From contig DATBDZ010000209.1 in assembly GCA_036276235.1 (NCBI GenBank), forward strand, positions 1 to 25,259: a stretch of 25,259 nt of DNA. The letters are read 5' to 3'. Of this stretch, positions 16,105 through 23,696 are shown piece by piece. This DNA is from JANWHF01 sp036276235 (GTDB taxonomy: Bacteria > Planctomycetota > Phycisphaerae > Tepidisphaerales > Tepidisphaeraceae). The translations under genes were made by a program, and so were the position numbers. The notes below the pieces were generated by a model, which had not been told where the DNA came from, did not search any database, and was given only the letters and a program-made list of their open reading frames with translations. How positions within the stretch are numbered: the stretch's first letter is position 1; each line of letters starts with the position of its first letter.

Positions 16105-17139
16105 ATGCCATCCCTTTCGTCGATCGCAAATCTTCTGGGATGCCCGATGCCGGCCGAGTCTCTCGAAATCGCCGGTGTGGCGACTTTGGAAGAAGCCGGG
16201 CCGGCCGATCTTTCTTTCGTCGGCTCCGATTCCTACGTCGCAAAGCTAAGCGACACCAAAGCCGCCGCCATCATTGCGCAGAAGCGCGTGAAATTGCCCG
16301 AGACATGGGCGCGGCCGGCATTGGTCGTGGATGACGCGGACCTGGCGATCTCCAAGGTGCTTGAGCTCTTCGCGCCGCCGATCCCGCGTCCGCCTGTCGG
16401 GGTGGATACTTTCGCGCGCGTGGCGCCGACAGCAGTTTTGGGTGAGGGCGTCGCAGTGGGACCGTTCGTCTCAATCGGCAATCGCACGCGCATCGGCAGC
16501 CGAGTCGTCATCCACGCCGGCTGCTTTATCGGCGACGATGTCGTCATCGGCGATGATTGCGAGTGCTTCCCCAACGTGACGATCCGCGAGAGGATTACGA
16601 TCGGCAGCCGTGTCGTGATCCACGCGGGAAGTGCGCTCGGAACCGACGGCTTCGGCTATCGCTGGGACGGGCAGCGGCATGCAAAGATTCCGCACATCGG
16701 CACCATCGTGATCGAGGACGATGTCGAGATCGGCTCGTGCGTCTGCGTCGATCGCGCGAAGTTTTCATCCACTCGCATCGGCCGCGGAAGCAAGATCGAC
16801 AACCTGGTGCAGGTCGCCCACAACGTGCACATGGGCCCACATTGCGTCATCACGGGGCAAGTGGGGTTGGCCGGCTCGGTAAAGCTCGGCGCAGGCGTCG
16901 TGCTGGGCGGGCAGGCGGCGGTTCGCGATCACGTCACCATGGGCGACGGCGCAATGGGCGCCGGCTGCAGCGGCATCGCCGACGACGTCGCCCCAAAGCA
17001 AATCGTAAGCGGCGTCCCCGCCGTCCCCCATCGCCAAAGCCTCCGCGAGCAAGCCGCCCTGCGGCACCTGCCCGCCATGCGCAGTGAGCTGCGCGAACTT
17101 CAGGATTTGGTGGAATCGCTGATAAGGGATCGAAAATAA
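16105..17139 (+). CDS. lpxD: UDP-3-O-acylglucosamine N-acyltransferase LpxD
   Basis: The protein is 344 aa. It transfers the second 3-hydroxyacyl chain from acyl-ACP to UDP-3-O-acylglucosamine in lipid A synthesis, in the cytoplasm. The N-terminal uridine-binding domain (about 1-95) is followed by a left-handed beta-helix of hexapeptide repeats (GEGVAVGPFVSIG, IGSRVVIHAG, IGDDVVIGDD). LGTDGFGYRWDG and NLVQVAHNVHMG are LpxD motifs; the catalytic His falls at residue 239, the same number as in E. coli. A C-terminal helix (REQAALRHLPAMRSELRELQ) caps the trimer. The upstream in-frame GTG 16060 adds 15 residues without homology; no Shine-Dalgarno is seen at either start. No fabZ or lpxA follows; the next gene is convergent, 1 bp away. 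Confidence 0.95.
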   Translation: MPSLSSIANLLGCPMPAESLEIAGVATLEEAGPADLSFVGSDSYVAKLSDTKAAAIIAQKRVKLPETWARPALVVDDADLAISKVLELFAPPIPRPPVGVDTFARVAPTAVLGEGVAVGPFVSIGNRTRIGSRVVIHAGCFIGDDVVIGDDCECFPNVTIRERITIGSRVVIHAGSALGTDGFGYRWDGQRHAKIPHIGTIVIEDDVEIGSCVCVDRAKFSSTRIGRGSKIDNLVQVAHNVHMGPHCVITGQVGLAGSVKLGAGVVLGGQAAVRDHVTMGDGAMGAGCSGIADDVAPKQIVSGVPAVPHRQSLREQAALRHLPAMRSELRELQDLVESLIRDRK

Positions 17140-17140
17140 A

Positions 17141-18505
17141 TCAGACCTTCGGCTCCCACCCCGGCTCATACTGCCGTTGCCACAGCGCGGCAGCTTCGTT
17201 ATCGCCGGTGATGCGCCGCGCGTTCGGATCGAAATTCACGACGCGGCCGACTCGATAGGAAACGTTTCCGAGATTGCAAAGCAGCGCGCTTTTGTATCCC
17301 TCGTCGATCGGCGCGTGCAACTTTGCGTCGCCTCGAATCGTCTGAATGAAGTTATTGAGGTGATTGGAATCGCTCGATTCGCCGGTGCCGTCGGCGATTT
17401 TTTTTCCTTTGAGGTCGTGGATGCTGTAGCTGCCGCCGCGCAGGGCCATGAAGCCTTTTTCGCCGGCGAAGAGCACATCGTAATCCGGCTCCATCGGCGC
17501 CTTGGCCGACCAGCTTCGGTATTCCCAGGTCAGCAGTTTGTCGCCAAATTCGAACGACACATCGCCCATGTCCGGCGTTTCCTGGTCATCCTGGTAGCGG
17601 AATTTGCCGCCGGTGAATGCGATGCGCGTTGGATACTCGACGCCAAGACCCCAGCGCGCCTGATCGATGAAGTGGACGCCGTTGTTTCCCAGTTCGCCGG
17701 TTCCCCAATTCCAGAACCAGTGCCAGGTGTAGTGAAGGTAGTTGTCCTTAAACTCGCGGCGCGGCGCCGGCCCTTGCCACAGCGGCCAATCAAGTTCCGC
17801 CGGGGCCGGCATCAGCTTGCCCGTTCCGATCGTGGCTCGATTGGAATAATAAAAGCATCGCGCGTGAATGACGCGGCCAATGTCGCCGGCGCGCAGGCGT
17901 TCGACCGCCTCGCGCATCGCCGGCCAGGTTCGGCGTTGCGTGCCGTGCTGCACGTGCCGATCCAACTTCTTCGCCGCCGCGACAAGCATCTCCCCTTCAT
18001 GCGCATTGTGGCAGCACGGCTTTTCAACATAGACATGCTTGCCCGCGGCACACCCCAGAATCGCCGCCGGCGCGTGCCAGTGATCCGGCGTCGCCACGAC
18101 CAGGGCATCGACATCCTTATCATCCAGAATCCGCCGAAAATCCCCAACGCCTTTAGGCGGCGTTCCGCTCTTCACAATCTTGCCGACTTCCTCGCGCGCG
18201 TAAGCAATATGCCGCTGATCCACATCGCACACATACGCCACCTCAACGTTCGGCAACTTCGCCAGTGTCTTAGCCAGATGCGACCCGCGCCCATCACCGC
18301 CGGTGGCGTAGCGACTGGTGCCCATGACGCCGACAACAATTTTGCGCGAAGGTGAAGTAGCGGGAGAAGCGCCTGTTCCCGCGCGGGCCATCGGACTCGC
18401 AAATTCACCCGACAGCCCCGTGATAGCCACCGCGCCCAAAGCGCCTTGAGAGAGAAATCGGCGGCGGCTCGTCGGTTTCGATGCGGTTCGGTCCTTTTGA
18501 TGCAT
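17141..18505 (-). CDS. Tat-exported Gfo/Idh/MocA family oxidoreductase
   Basis: The protein is 454 aa. A twin-arginine signal SRRRFLSQG (13-21) with hydrophobic stretch ALGAVAITGL predicts folded export to the periplasm. The NAD(P)-binding Rossmann region starts at RKIVVGVMGTSRYATGGDG. It continues with VAYVCDVDQRH, VVATPDHWHAPA and the catalytic-lysine motif EKPCCHNAHEGE. The C-terminal alpha/beta domain carries HYTWHWFWNWGTGELGNNG and HFIDQARWGLG, typical of planctomycete/verrucomicrobial secreted members. The family oxidises or reduces sugars, inositols and other polyols; the substrate here is unknown. ATG 18505 places the Tat motif near the N-terminus; the in-frame ATG 18532 is an alternative. 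Its end is 1 bp from the lpxD stop. Confidence 0.92.
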   Translation of the reverse strand: MHQKDRTASKPTSRRRFLSQGALGAVAITGLSGEFASPMARAGTGASPATSPSRKIVVGVMGTSRYATGGDGRGSHLAKTLAKLPNVEVAYVCDVDQRHIAYAREEVGKIVKSGTPPKGVGDFRRILDDKDVDALVVATPDHWHAPAAILGCAAGKHVYVEKPCCHNAHEGEMLVAAAKKLDRHVQHGTQRRTWPAMREAVERLRAGDIGRVIHARCFYYSNRATIGTGKLMPAPAELDWPLWQGPAPRREFKDNYLHYTWHWFWNWGTGELGNNGVHFIDQARWGLGVEYPTRIAFTGGKFRYQDDQETPDMGDVSFEFGDKLLTWEYRSWSAKAPMEPDYDVLFAGEKGFMALRGGSYSIHDLKGKKIADGTGESSDSNHLNNFIQTIRGDAKLHAPIDEGYKSALLCNLGNVSYRVGRVVNFDPNARRITGDNEAAALWQRQYEPGWEPKV

Positions 18506-18642
18506 GGCGCGACTTTCAAAGAGATGGCGCATTTTAGCGGGGCGCTCTAGCGCGTCGGACGGTCCCGCGTGCACTAAACCACGCCCTACGGGAATACATT
18601 AACCGTATTCGGCACGTTGAAGAAAATGATCGAAGGCGTGAT

Positions 18643-19287
18643 TCAAGCGCGGGGCAGGGACACAACCCACTTCCGAAACTCCCGCACGATGCGAGTCTGC
18701 TCCTCAACTGCCATGCGCTTTACAAATTGTTCGAATTCAGCAAGAGGAATGAACGGGAAACTTGGACTCTTTGCAACGGCCGCATAGAGCCCGTCGATCT
18801 TTAGAATCAGAACACTCAAGTGATGGCCATCGAACCGCCAAAGCTCCTGCACGCCCAGCGCCGCATAAACGGGTTCGCGCGCGATCGACCGGCTGGTGAT
18901 GTCAACCTCGACCGCCAGATCCGGAGGCGGATGAATCGCGGCATCAAAGCGATTCATCCCCGCGACGGCCTCTTCATTTCTTAGATAGTAGCACTCGTCC
19001 GGCTCCAGTCCTGCCTGCCGATCCTCCCGGCGAAAAGTTGCTGACCCAAAAGCGCGCATTGGGATGTCGAGTTCCGAGGTGAGGGCTTCGAGCAGGCGGG
19101 CAATTGCCTTCTTCGCCCATTCGTGCTCTGCCAGCGGCGCCATCATCTCGATGCTCCCGTTCAGGTACGTGATTCGGATCGGGCGATCACCCGCTTCTTC
19201 CAGAACGTGCTCGTAGAATCCCCACGACACACCGTCCATAACGAAGTGTTGCTGCTCCTCAAGCGGAATGGCAATCGTCGCCGGCAT
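18643..19287 (-). CDS. Uma2 family protein (DUF820, putative PD-(D/E)XK nuclease fold)
   Basis: The protein is 214 aa, a usual length for the family. It shows the family pattern: an N-terminal YLNGSIEMMAPLAEHEWAKK (40-59), LEPDECYYL (94-102), PPDLAVEVDITS (121-131) with Asp and Glu as likely metal ligands, and YAALGVQELWRFDG. The Lys usually following the Glu strand is not obvious. Uma2/DUF820 proteins have the restriction-endonuclease fold and are very numerous in cyanobacteria and planctomycetes; their cellular role is not established. ATG 19287 is supported by AGAAGGAG about 13 nt upstream and by family N-termini; the frame extends upstream into unrelated sequence. It lies 50 bp downstream of the topo VI A subunit gene on the same strand. 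Confidence 0.88.
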   Translation of the reverse strand: MPATIAIPLEEQQHFVMDGVSWGFYEHVLEEAGDRPIRITYLNGSIEMMAPLAEHEWAKKAIARLLEALTSELDIPMRAFGSATFRREDRQAGLEPDECYYLRNEEAVAGMNRFDAAIHPPPDLAVEVDITSRSIAREPVYAALGVQELWRFDGHHLSVLILKIDGLYAAVAKSPSFPFIPLAEFEQFVKRMAVEEQTRIVREFRKWVVSLPRA

Positions 19288-19337
19288 GGCAAAACTATAG
19301 CTCCTTCTGATGGCTAAAACGAGCACCAACTTGCACT

Positions 19338-20489
19338 CTAATCCAACCAATCCTTCTTCTTCAGCCGCTCGGGCACGTATTCCTCTGTGACGTAACTGAT
19401 GTCCTTGGTGATCAGCGATTCGACCTCCATCTTGAAGCCGTTGCTCATCATTCTGGCTATTTCTTTTTGCCAGCTCTTGTTGTCCTTGAACCAGGGGTAG
19501 GCGGCGATTTCATTCGCCCGCTTTTTGTCGTTGTCATTCAACTCGATCTGAACGTCATCGCTCAGATCACACTCGGTGTAATCCTTCGAGCGGATGCCCA
19601 GGAACTTGGCATCAGGTATCGCCAGTCGCTCGCTCTCGAAGGCCAGGCTGATCGATCCCTGCTTGATGACCGAGAAGATGTAATGCCCCCACGGATCGCA
19701 ATCGAGCAGGCAATAGATCGGCAGGCCGAGTTCTTCGTTCAATCGGCGAAGCAGTCGGCGCGTGCCGCGCGGGGGTTGGCCGCTGCCTTCGGTGAGGATG
19801 CAATTGTGCTTTTCCCAGAAGCGGTCTTCGTTGAAGCGGCCCCAGACCGTGTCCTTTTCGACGTGCAGGACGAACTTCGCCTCGCACTTTTTGAACTGGA
19901 TGACATCCGGCTCGGTGATGCTGGGGATGGCGTACCCGCCCGAGCCCATGCGGCGGCAATCGATCTCGTCGCCGCTGTCGATGATCGTGATGTTGCCGAC
20001 CATCGTCCCGCGCTTTTTGGCGTAGATGTGCAGCTCTTCGCGCAGCGCGCCCAGCGACACTTCGAGATCTTCCAGAACGGCATCTGATTCATCCTGATGG
20101 CCAAACGTCTTTTCGCCGCTTGTGCCCTGGATCGTGTGCAGGCCCTTGTAAAACATACCGCGGAGGCTGAGCGTTTTTTCCGCCTCAATCAGCTCCTTGA
20201 TGCTGCTGCCGTGCAGAACCGTCTGCATGAATTGTTTGGCCTGGCTGAGGTTAAACAATTCGCGCGAGGCTTTGGCATCGCCCATCTGAAGAATGCCGCG
20301 CTTGCGGTTCCAGACAGTGTTCGAGCGTGTGCGCAGCGGAATCGCGACGGCGATGTCCTTGCCCTTGAAGGCGGATGTCGCGACTTCGTCGGCAAGATTG
20401 ACAATCTTGCCGAGCGTTGACTTGTCGCGCTCCTTGATGCGTTTGTTCATTGCTGCGGATTTGCCGTTTTCAGATTTCTTTTTTGCCAT
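19338..20489 (-). CDS. top6A: DNA topoisomerase VI subunit A (Spo11-like)
   Basis: The protein is 383 aa. It is the DNA-cleaving subunit of type IIB topoisomerase (A2B2), which makes 2-nt-staggered double-strand breaks through a 5'-phosphotyrosyl link. In the winged-helix domain, LSLRGMFYKGL carries the expected catalytic Tyr114 (compare RDIFY in yeast Spo11). The Toprim domain has the metal-binding Glu in FVLHVEKDTV (E211) and the DxD motif LLDCDPWGHYIFSVIKQGS (D263, D265). The length matches archaeal Top6A (about 360-390). ATG 20489 (MAKKKSENGK) is chosen because the 25 codons upstream lie in a palindromic repeat. It is transcribed after top6B on the same strand and separated from it by the palindrome at 20500-20569. 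Confidence 0.94.
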   Translation of the reverse strand: MAKKKSENGKSAAMNKRIKERDKSTLGKIVNLADEVATSAFKGKDIAVAIPLRTRSNTVWNRKRGILQMGDAKASRELFNLSQAKQFMQTVLHGSSIKELIEAEKTLSLRGMFYKGLHTIQGTSGEKTFGHQDESDAVLEDLEVSLGALREELHIYAKKRGTMVGNITIIDSGDEIDCRRMGSGGYAIPSITEPDVIQFKKCEAKFVLHVEKDTVWGRFNEDRFWEKHNCILTEGSGQPPRGTRRLLRRLNEELGLPIYCLLDCDPWGHYIFSVIKQGSISLAFESERLAIPDAKFLGIRSKDYTECDLSDDVQIELNDNDKKRANEIAAYPWFKDNKSWQKEIARMMSNGFKMEVESLITKDISYVTEEYVPERLKKKDWLD

Positions 20490-20499
20490 GGGAGTATTC

Positions 20500-20569
20500 G
20501 TGGCATGGGCGTCTCGCCCATGGTTTTTTTTGCTACGGACAGAAAACATGGGCGAGACGCCCATGCCAC
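20500..20569. repeat. 23-bp palindrome IR6 between top6B and top6A
   Basis: Arms 20500-20522 and 20547-20569 are exact complements, containing CATGGGCGTCTCGCCCATG, with a 24-nt loop. Each arm is itself a hairpin (CATGGGCG-TCT-CGCCCATG). On the minus strand, the strand of top6B-top6A, the first small hairpin is followed by TTTT. On the plus strand it is followed by G and eight T, as in an intrinsic terminator. It fills almost all of the 89-nt gap between the two genes. The flanks ATTCG and ATA match those of the repeat at 23420-23643. Confidence 0.95.
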
Positions 20570-20578
20570 ATAAATCAA

Positions 20579-22753
20579 TCAGAACAACCCTTCGCCATCC
20601 TCGGCGGGTTTCTTCTTGCGCGGCTTTTTGGTTTTCGTCAGCTTTACCAACTCATCGCCGTTTGTCGGCGCCTCGGCGGCTGGCGCGGCTTCCGCGCCCT
20701 GGGGCTGCTGATCCTTCAAATGTGCCGCGCGCGATTCGATCATTACGACACTTTCATCCTGCTTCAGATCGTCGATCTCATCCTTCTTCACCGTGCGGCC
20801 TTCTTCATCGAGCTTCGCATCGGCGATCGCCGTGCGCTTTCGCGCTTCGGTGAGCAGGGCGTCGTAGAGTTTTCTGGCGTCGGTGCCGTTGATCGCGTTG
20901 ACAGCCTTTGAGATTTCGCCGATGTAGCGCTCGAAGACATCCCGCCGCGCGGCTTCTCGCTGCATCTTCTGGCGCTTGCGCAGATACGTGCCGAGCTTGC
21001 GGCCGCACACCATCAGCGCCAGCTTCATCTCTTTGCGGATTTCATCATAGTCGGCGATCGCTTCCTTCGATTCGCTGGTGAACGGCACCCACACGCTGGC
21101 CAGGTGAATCATGATGACCAGCGGCCCGACGGGCAGCCCGCCGCGCGGCTGGCTTAGGTTGTAATTTCGCCAGCTTGTCTCAATGCATCCCTTGAAGCTC
21201 GAGCAGGCCGATTGCTGGAAGAGCAGCGGCACACGATTGGCAAAGCGAATGACGCGGGCCTGATCGTCGGCGGGTAGTTCGCCGCCGAACGCGATCGCCG
21301 CTTCCACCAGAAACGGCCGCCCGCGATACACCGCCGGCTCGCGCGTCTCGGCGGCATAAAATTCCGCCTTCACGCCCTTGAGTAAACCGCTCTGCAATTG
21401 CCGAATGCCGATCGGCGCCAGGCAGTCCGTCGGCGGCGGGGGGAGCTTGGCCTCCTGGAATTGCTTGAACAGCTCCTCGATCTGCTTGGGCTCCAGATCG
21501 CCGACTTTCGTGCGGCTGTGCGCGCCGATCGCCTTGCAAAAATCGCTGGCCTTGCCGGAGCTGACGCGGCTGAATTTCTCCTGAAGACAGTTGAAGAGTG
21601 TGCCGCCACCTTTGTTTTCAGCTTCGTAGTCGCGAAGCATCTGAATCAGGATGCCCAGCTCGATCCCCTTGGGGTGCGGCTGAATTTCCTTGGTTTCCGG
21701 CGGAAGCTGATCGGTGCCGCGCGGGAAGAAAATCACGCCCTCTTTTTCGATGGTCGTGATTGTCGGATCGATGCCAATCGGCGCGGTGACTTCTTCAACA
21801 TGCGGCGAGACGTGCGCATCATTTTCGGTCAATCCCTCCGCATGCACCGCATCTTTCGCGGCGTTCGCCAGCGGCAGATCTTCCTGCTCATCAGCGCTCA
21901 CGCGGCTCGGCGGAACAAACGTGATCCGCGCATGCGGATTGGCGATGGCCGTCAGCTCCAGGAATTCATCGACGCTGCCGCGGCCCTTCTGGTAGCGGCC
22001 TTCCAGCTCGATGCTCACGCTGGTGCCGGTGATGTAATCCTCGGAGTTGAGGAATCCCGGATCGCGCGTGCCGCCGTTGAGCGTCTTGAGCCGTTGCGGC
22101 GGAAAATCTTCCACCTCATCATCCACCGTCACTTCAGCGCGATTGGTCTTGGTGTTCATCGCCAGCTCGATGTGGTGAGCGGGCTTTTTGGCGCTGGGGC
22201 GGGTGTGGATCACCATGGGCTTGCCCGTGGTGATCAGCCCGTACATGCCGGCGGCGGAGATACCAATACCCTGCTGCCCGCGGCTCATCTTCAGGCGATG
22301 AAATTTGCTGCCAAACAGCAGCCTCCCAAAGACATTCTCCACCTGCTTACGGATGATGCCCGGCCCATTATCGACCACGGTAATGCGATAGCGGGATTGC
22401 TTTGCCGCGGCGGGGCGATCGGGTTGCAGGTCTTCGATCACCACCGACACGTTCGGCAGGATGCCCGCCTCTTCGCAAGCATCCAGCGAATTGTCCACCG
22501 CCTCTTTGACGGTCGTCAGCAGCGCCTTGCGCGGGTTATCGAAGCCCAGCAGATGGCGGTTCTTGGCGAAAAACTCGCTGACCGCGATATCCTTCTGCTT
22601 GGCCGCCATGCTCTCGGCGGTTTCGCGGCGGCGTGACAGTTTGGCGTCTTTTGCCGGACGCGCGGCTCTGTCCATCAGATTTGACATATCCAGTTGGCTC
22701 TCCTCCATGATCCCGCGGTTTTTTGACGACGCTTTCTGCCTCGCTGGTCCCAT
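20579..22753 (-). CDS. top6B: DNA topoisomerase VI subunit B (GHKL ATPase)
   Basis: The protein is 724 aa. It is the ATPase subunit that closes around the passed duplex. The GHKL motifs are intact: N box KEAVDNSLDA (E84, N88), DNGPGI (128-133) and GQQGIGISAAGMYG (from 159). The H2TH region includes QPHPKGIELGILIQML. The transducer includes FANRVPLLFQQSACSSFK, which carries the switch-Lys region, and VWVPFTSESKEAIADYDEI. Compared with archaeal Top6B (about 530-620 aa) there is an acidic insertion at about 283-337 and an Ala/Pro/Lys-rich tail (about 665-724) ending KKPRKKKPAEDGEGLF. GGAG 6 nt upstream supports ATG 22753; ATGs at 22708 and 22687 (GGAGGAG 12 nt before the latter) are alternatives. 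Confidence 0.94.
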   Translation of the reverse strand: MGPARQKASSKNRGIMEESQLDMSNLMDRAARPAKDAKLSRRRETAESMAAKQKDIAVSEFFAKNRHLLGFDNPRKALLTTVKEAVDNSLDACEEAGILPNVSVVIEDLQPDRPAAAKQSRYRITVVDNGPGIIRKQVENVFGRLLFGSKFHRLKMSRGQQGIGISAAGMYGLITTGKPMVIHTRPSAKKPAHHIELAMNTKTNRAEVTVDDEVEDFPPQRLKTLNGGTRDPGFLNSEDYITGTSVSIELEGRYQKGRGSVDEFLELTAIANPHARITFVPPSRVSADEQEDLPLANAAKDAVHAEGLTENDAHVSPHVEEVTAPIGIDPTITTIEKEGVIFFPRGTDQLPPETKEIQPHPKGIELGILIQMLRDYEAENKGGGTLFNCLQEKFSRVSSGKASDFCKAIGAHSRTKVGDLEPKQIEELFKQFQEAKLPPPPTDCLAPIGIRQLQSGLLKGVKAEFYAAETREPAVYRGRPFLVEAAIAFGGELPADDQARVIRFANRVPLLFQQSACSSFKGCIETSWRNYNLSQPRGGLPVGPLVIMIHLASVWVPFTSESKEAIADYDEIRKEMKLALMVCGRKLGTYLRKRQKMQREAARRDVFERYIGEISKAVNAINGTDARKLYDALLTEARKRTAIADAKLDEEGRTVKKDEIDDLKQDESVVMIESRAAHLKDQQPQGAEAAPAAEAPTNGDELVKLTKTKKPRKKKPAEDGEGLF

Positions 22754-23091
22754 TCCCGACTCCAAAGGCCAGCTAGGGTAGTTATCGGCCGCCTAAATAC
22801 AAAACCTTGACCCCGCTTGTTAGGCGATTGTATGGGAAATATGCAAGCTTTTCCAGTCGTGTCGGCTGATTTCGCGCTGGCGTCAACTTTTTATTTGCGG
22901 GCTCGTGGTCGGTTCTTATGATGCCTGCGTTGCGTTGAGAACAATCGCCAGCGAGCTCAGCAGTTTCATTTTCCCAGCAGGCGCGCCGGCCGTCTTTCAA
23001 TAAAATACTTGCTTCGTAGCTGTTTAAAACTGGGACGCCGTAAGGAGCGGCGCAGGTTCCTCAGAAGGTCACTTCTTTTGGGAGATTCGCC
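22754..23091. other. Divergent intergenic region, no gene seen
   Basis: This 338-bp gap lies between top6B (-) and the lipoprotein gene (+). It is more AT-rich than the flanking genes. It holds the candidate top6B promoter, an inverted pair GGCGATTGT (22823-22831) / ACAATCGCC (22941-22949), and a small hairpin CGCCG-TAAGGAG-CGGCG (about 23036-23052) upstream of the lipoprotein gene. Short ORFs here lack coding character. No tRNA or known riboswitch pattern is apparent. Confidence 0.5.
22827..22855 (-). promoter_or_regulatory. Candidate sigma70-type promoter for top6B-top6A
   Basis: On the minus strand TGGAAA (22855-22850, 4/6 to TTGACA), a 17-nt spacer and TACAAT (22832-22827, 5/6 to TATAAT) would start transcription near 22820, about 65 nt before ATG 22753. 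Inferred from sequence only. Confidence 0.35.
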
Positions 23092-23412
23092 ATGACCGGA
23101 TCATTGATTCGCAAGGTTCTTTTCGCGTCGGTTGTCTGCTCGATGCTCATAATGGTCGGCTGCAGCAAGATGAGTGGGACGTACACGGATTCCGGGGGAG
23201 CGGTTTCGATCGACTTCAAGGGAAGCAAGGCGATTGTGAATGTTCCGCCGGCGATATCGAACCAGGAAATGACATACGACATCAATGGGAATGAGGTGAT
23301 CCTGCATCCGCCGCCCAATGCCGCCGTCACCCATGCGGTGGTCCTCACGATCAATTCGGATGGCTCGCTTTCGGGTCCGCCGCCGTATGGAGCGCTCAAG
23401 AAGAAGGGGTAG
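23092..23412 (+). CDS. Small predicted lipoprotein
   Basis: The protein is 106 aa. An N-terminal basic start and hydrophobic core (VLFASVVCSMLIMVGC) end in a lipobox-like MVGC with Cys24, so it is probably a lipid-anchored periplasmic or outer-membrane protein. The mature part begins SKMSGTYTDSGGAVSIDFKG and alternates short beta-strand-like segments (YDINGNEVILHPP, VVLTINSDGSLSGPPP). This suggests a small beta-rich domain that measures as a single repeat. No named family is recognised. GGGAGA 7 nt before ATG 23092 supports the start. Downstream is a large composite palindrome. Confidence 0.75.
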   Translation: MTGSLIRKVLFASVVCSMLIMVGCSKMSGTYTDSGGAVSIDFKGSKAIVNVPPAISNQEMTYDINGNEVILHPPPNAAVTHAVVLTINSDGSLSGPPPYGALKKKG

Positions 23413-23418
23413 AAGATT

Positions 23419-23645
23419 CGTGGCACGGGCGACTCGCGCGGCTCGCCCATGCAGATTCACCACGGAGGCACGGAGACACGGAGGCGCGCTCGTAGTTCGA
23501 TACGACATTGCGAAACCGGATTGATTGCCTTGATTTTTTCTTTGAATTCAGTCGTGCCATTCGCCAAATGCTTCTCGAATTTCGAGCGCGCCTCCGTGAC
23601 TCCGTGCCTTGGTGATTCTTCTCGGGCGGGACGCCCGTGCCACAT
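23419..23645. repeat. Composite nested inverted repeat IR7
   Basis: The outer arms are GTGGCACGGGCG (23420-23431) and CGCCCGTGCCAC (23632-23643). Inside them a second inverted pair, with CACGGAGGCACGGAGACACG on the left (23458-23492) and its near-complement at 23583-23614, flanks a 90-nt centre without a gene. The outer arms and their ATTCG / ATA flanks are those of IR6 (20500-20569). The inner arms are a different, G/A-rich repeat. No transposase is present. Confidence 0.9.
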
Positions 23646-23696
23646 AGCCTTGCACCACCCTTGCCGAGATTATATCGAGGACTGAGAATCGTTTTG

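Noticed and set aside
17177..18355. 392-codon plus-strand frame opposite the Gfo/Idh gene
   Set aside because: Antisense shadow of a well-supported Tat-exported oxidoreductase; the translation has no recognisable motif.
18592..18610. GAATAC-N7-GTATTC as an operator upstream of the Gfo/Idh gene
   Set aside because: Six-bp arms are too short to be convincing and no regulator gene is adjacent.
21398..22636. 412-codon plus-strand frame opposite top6B
   Set aside because: Antisense shadow; top6B on the other strand has all GHKL motifs.
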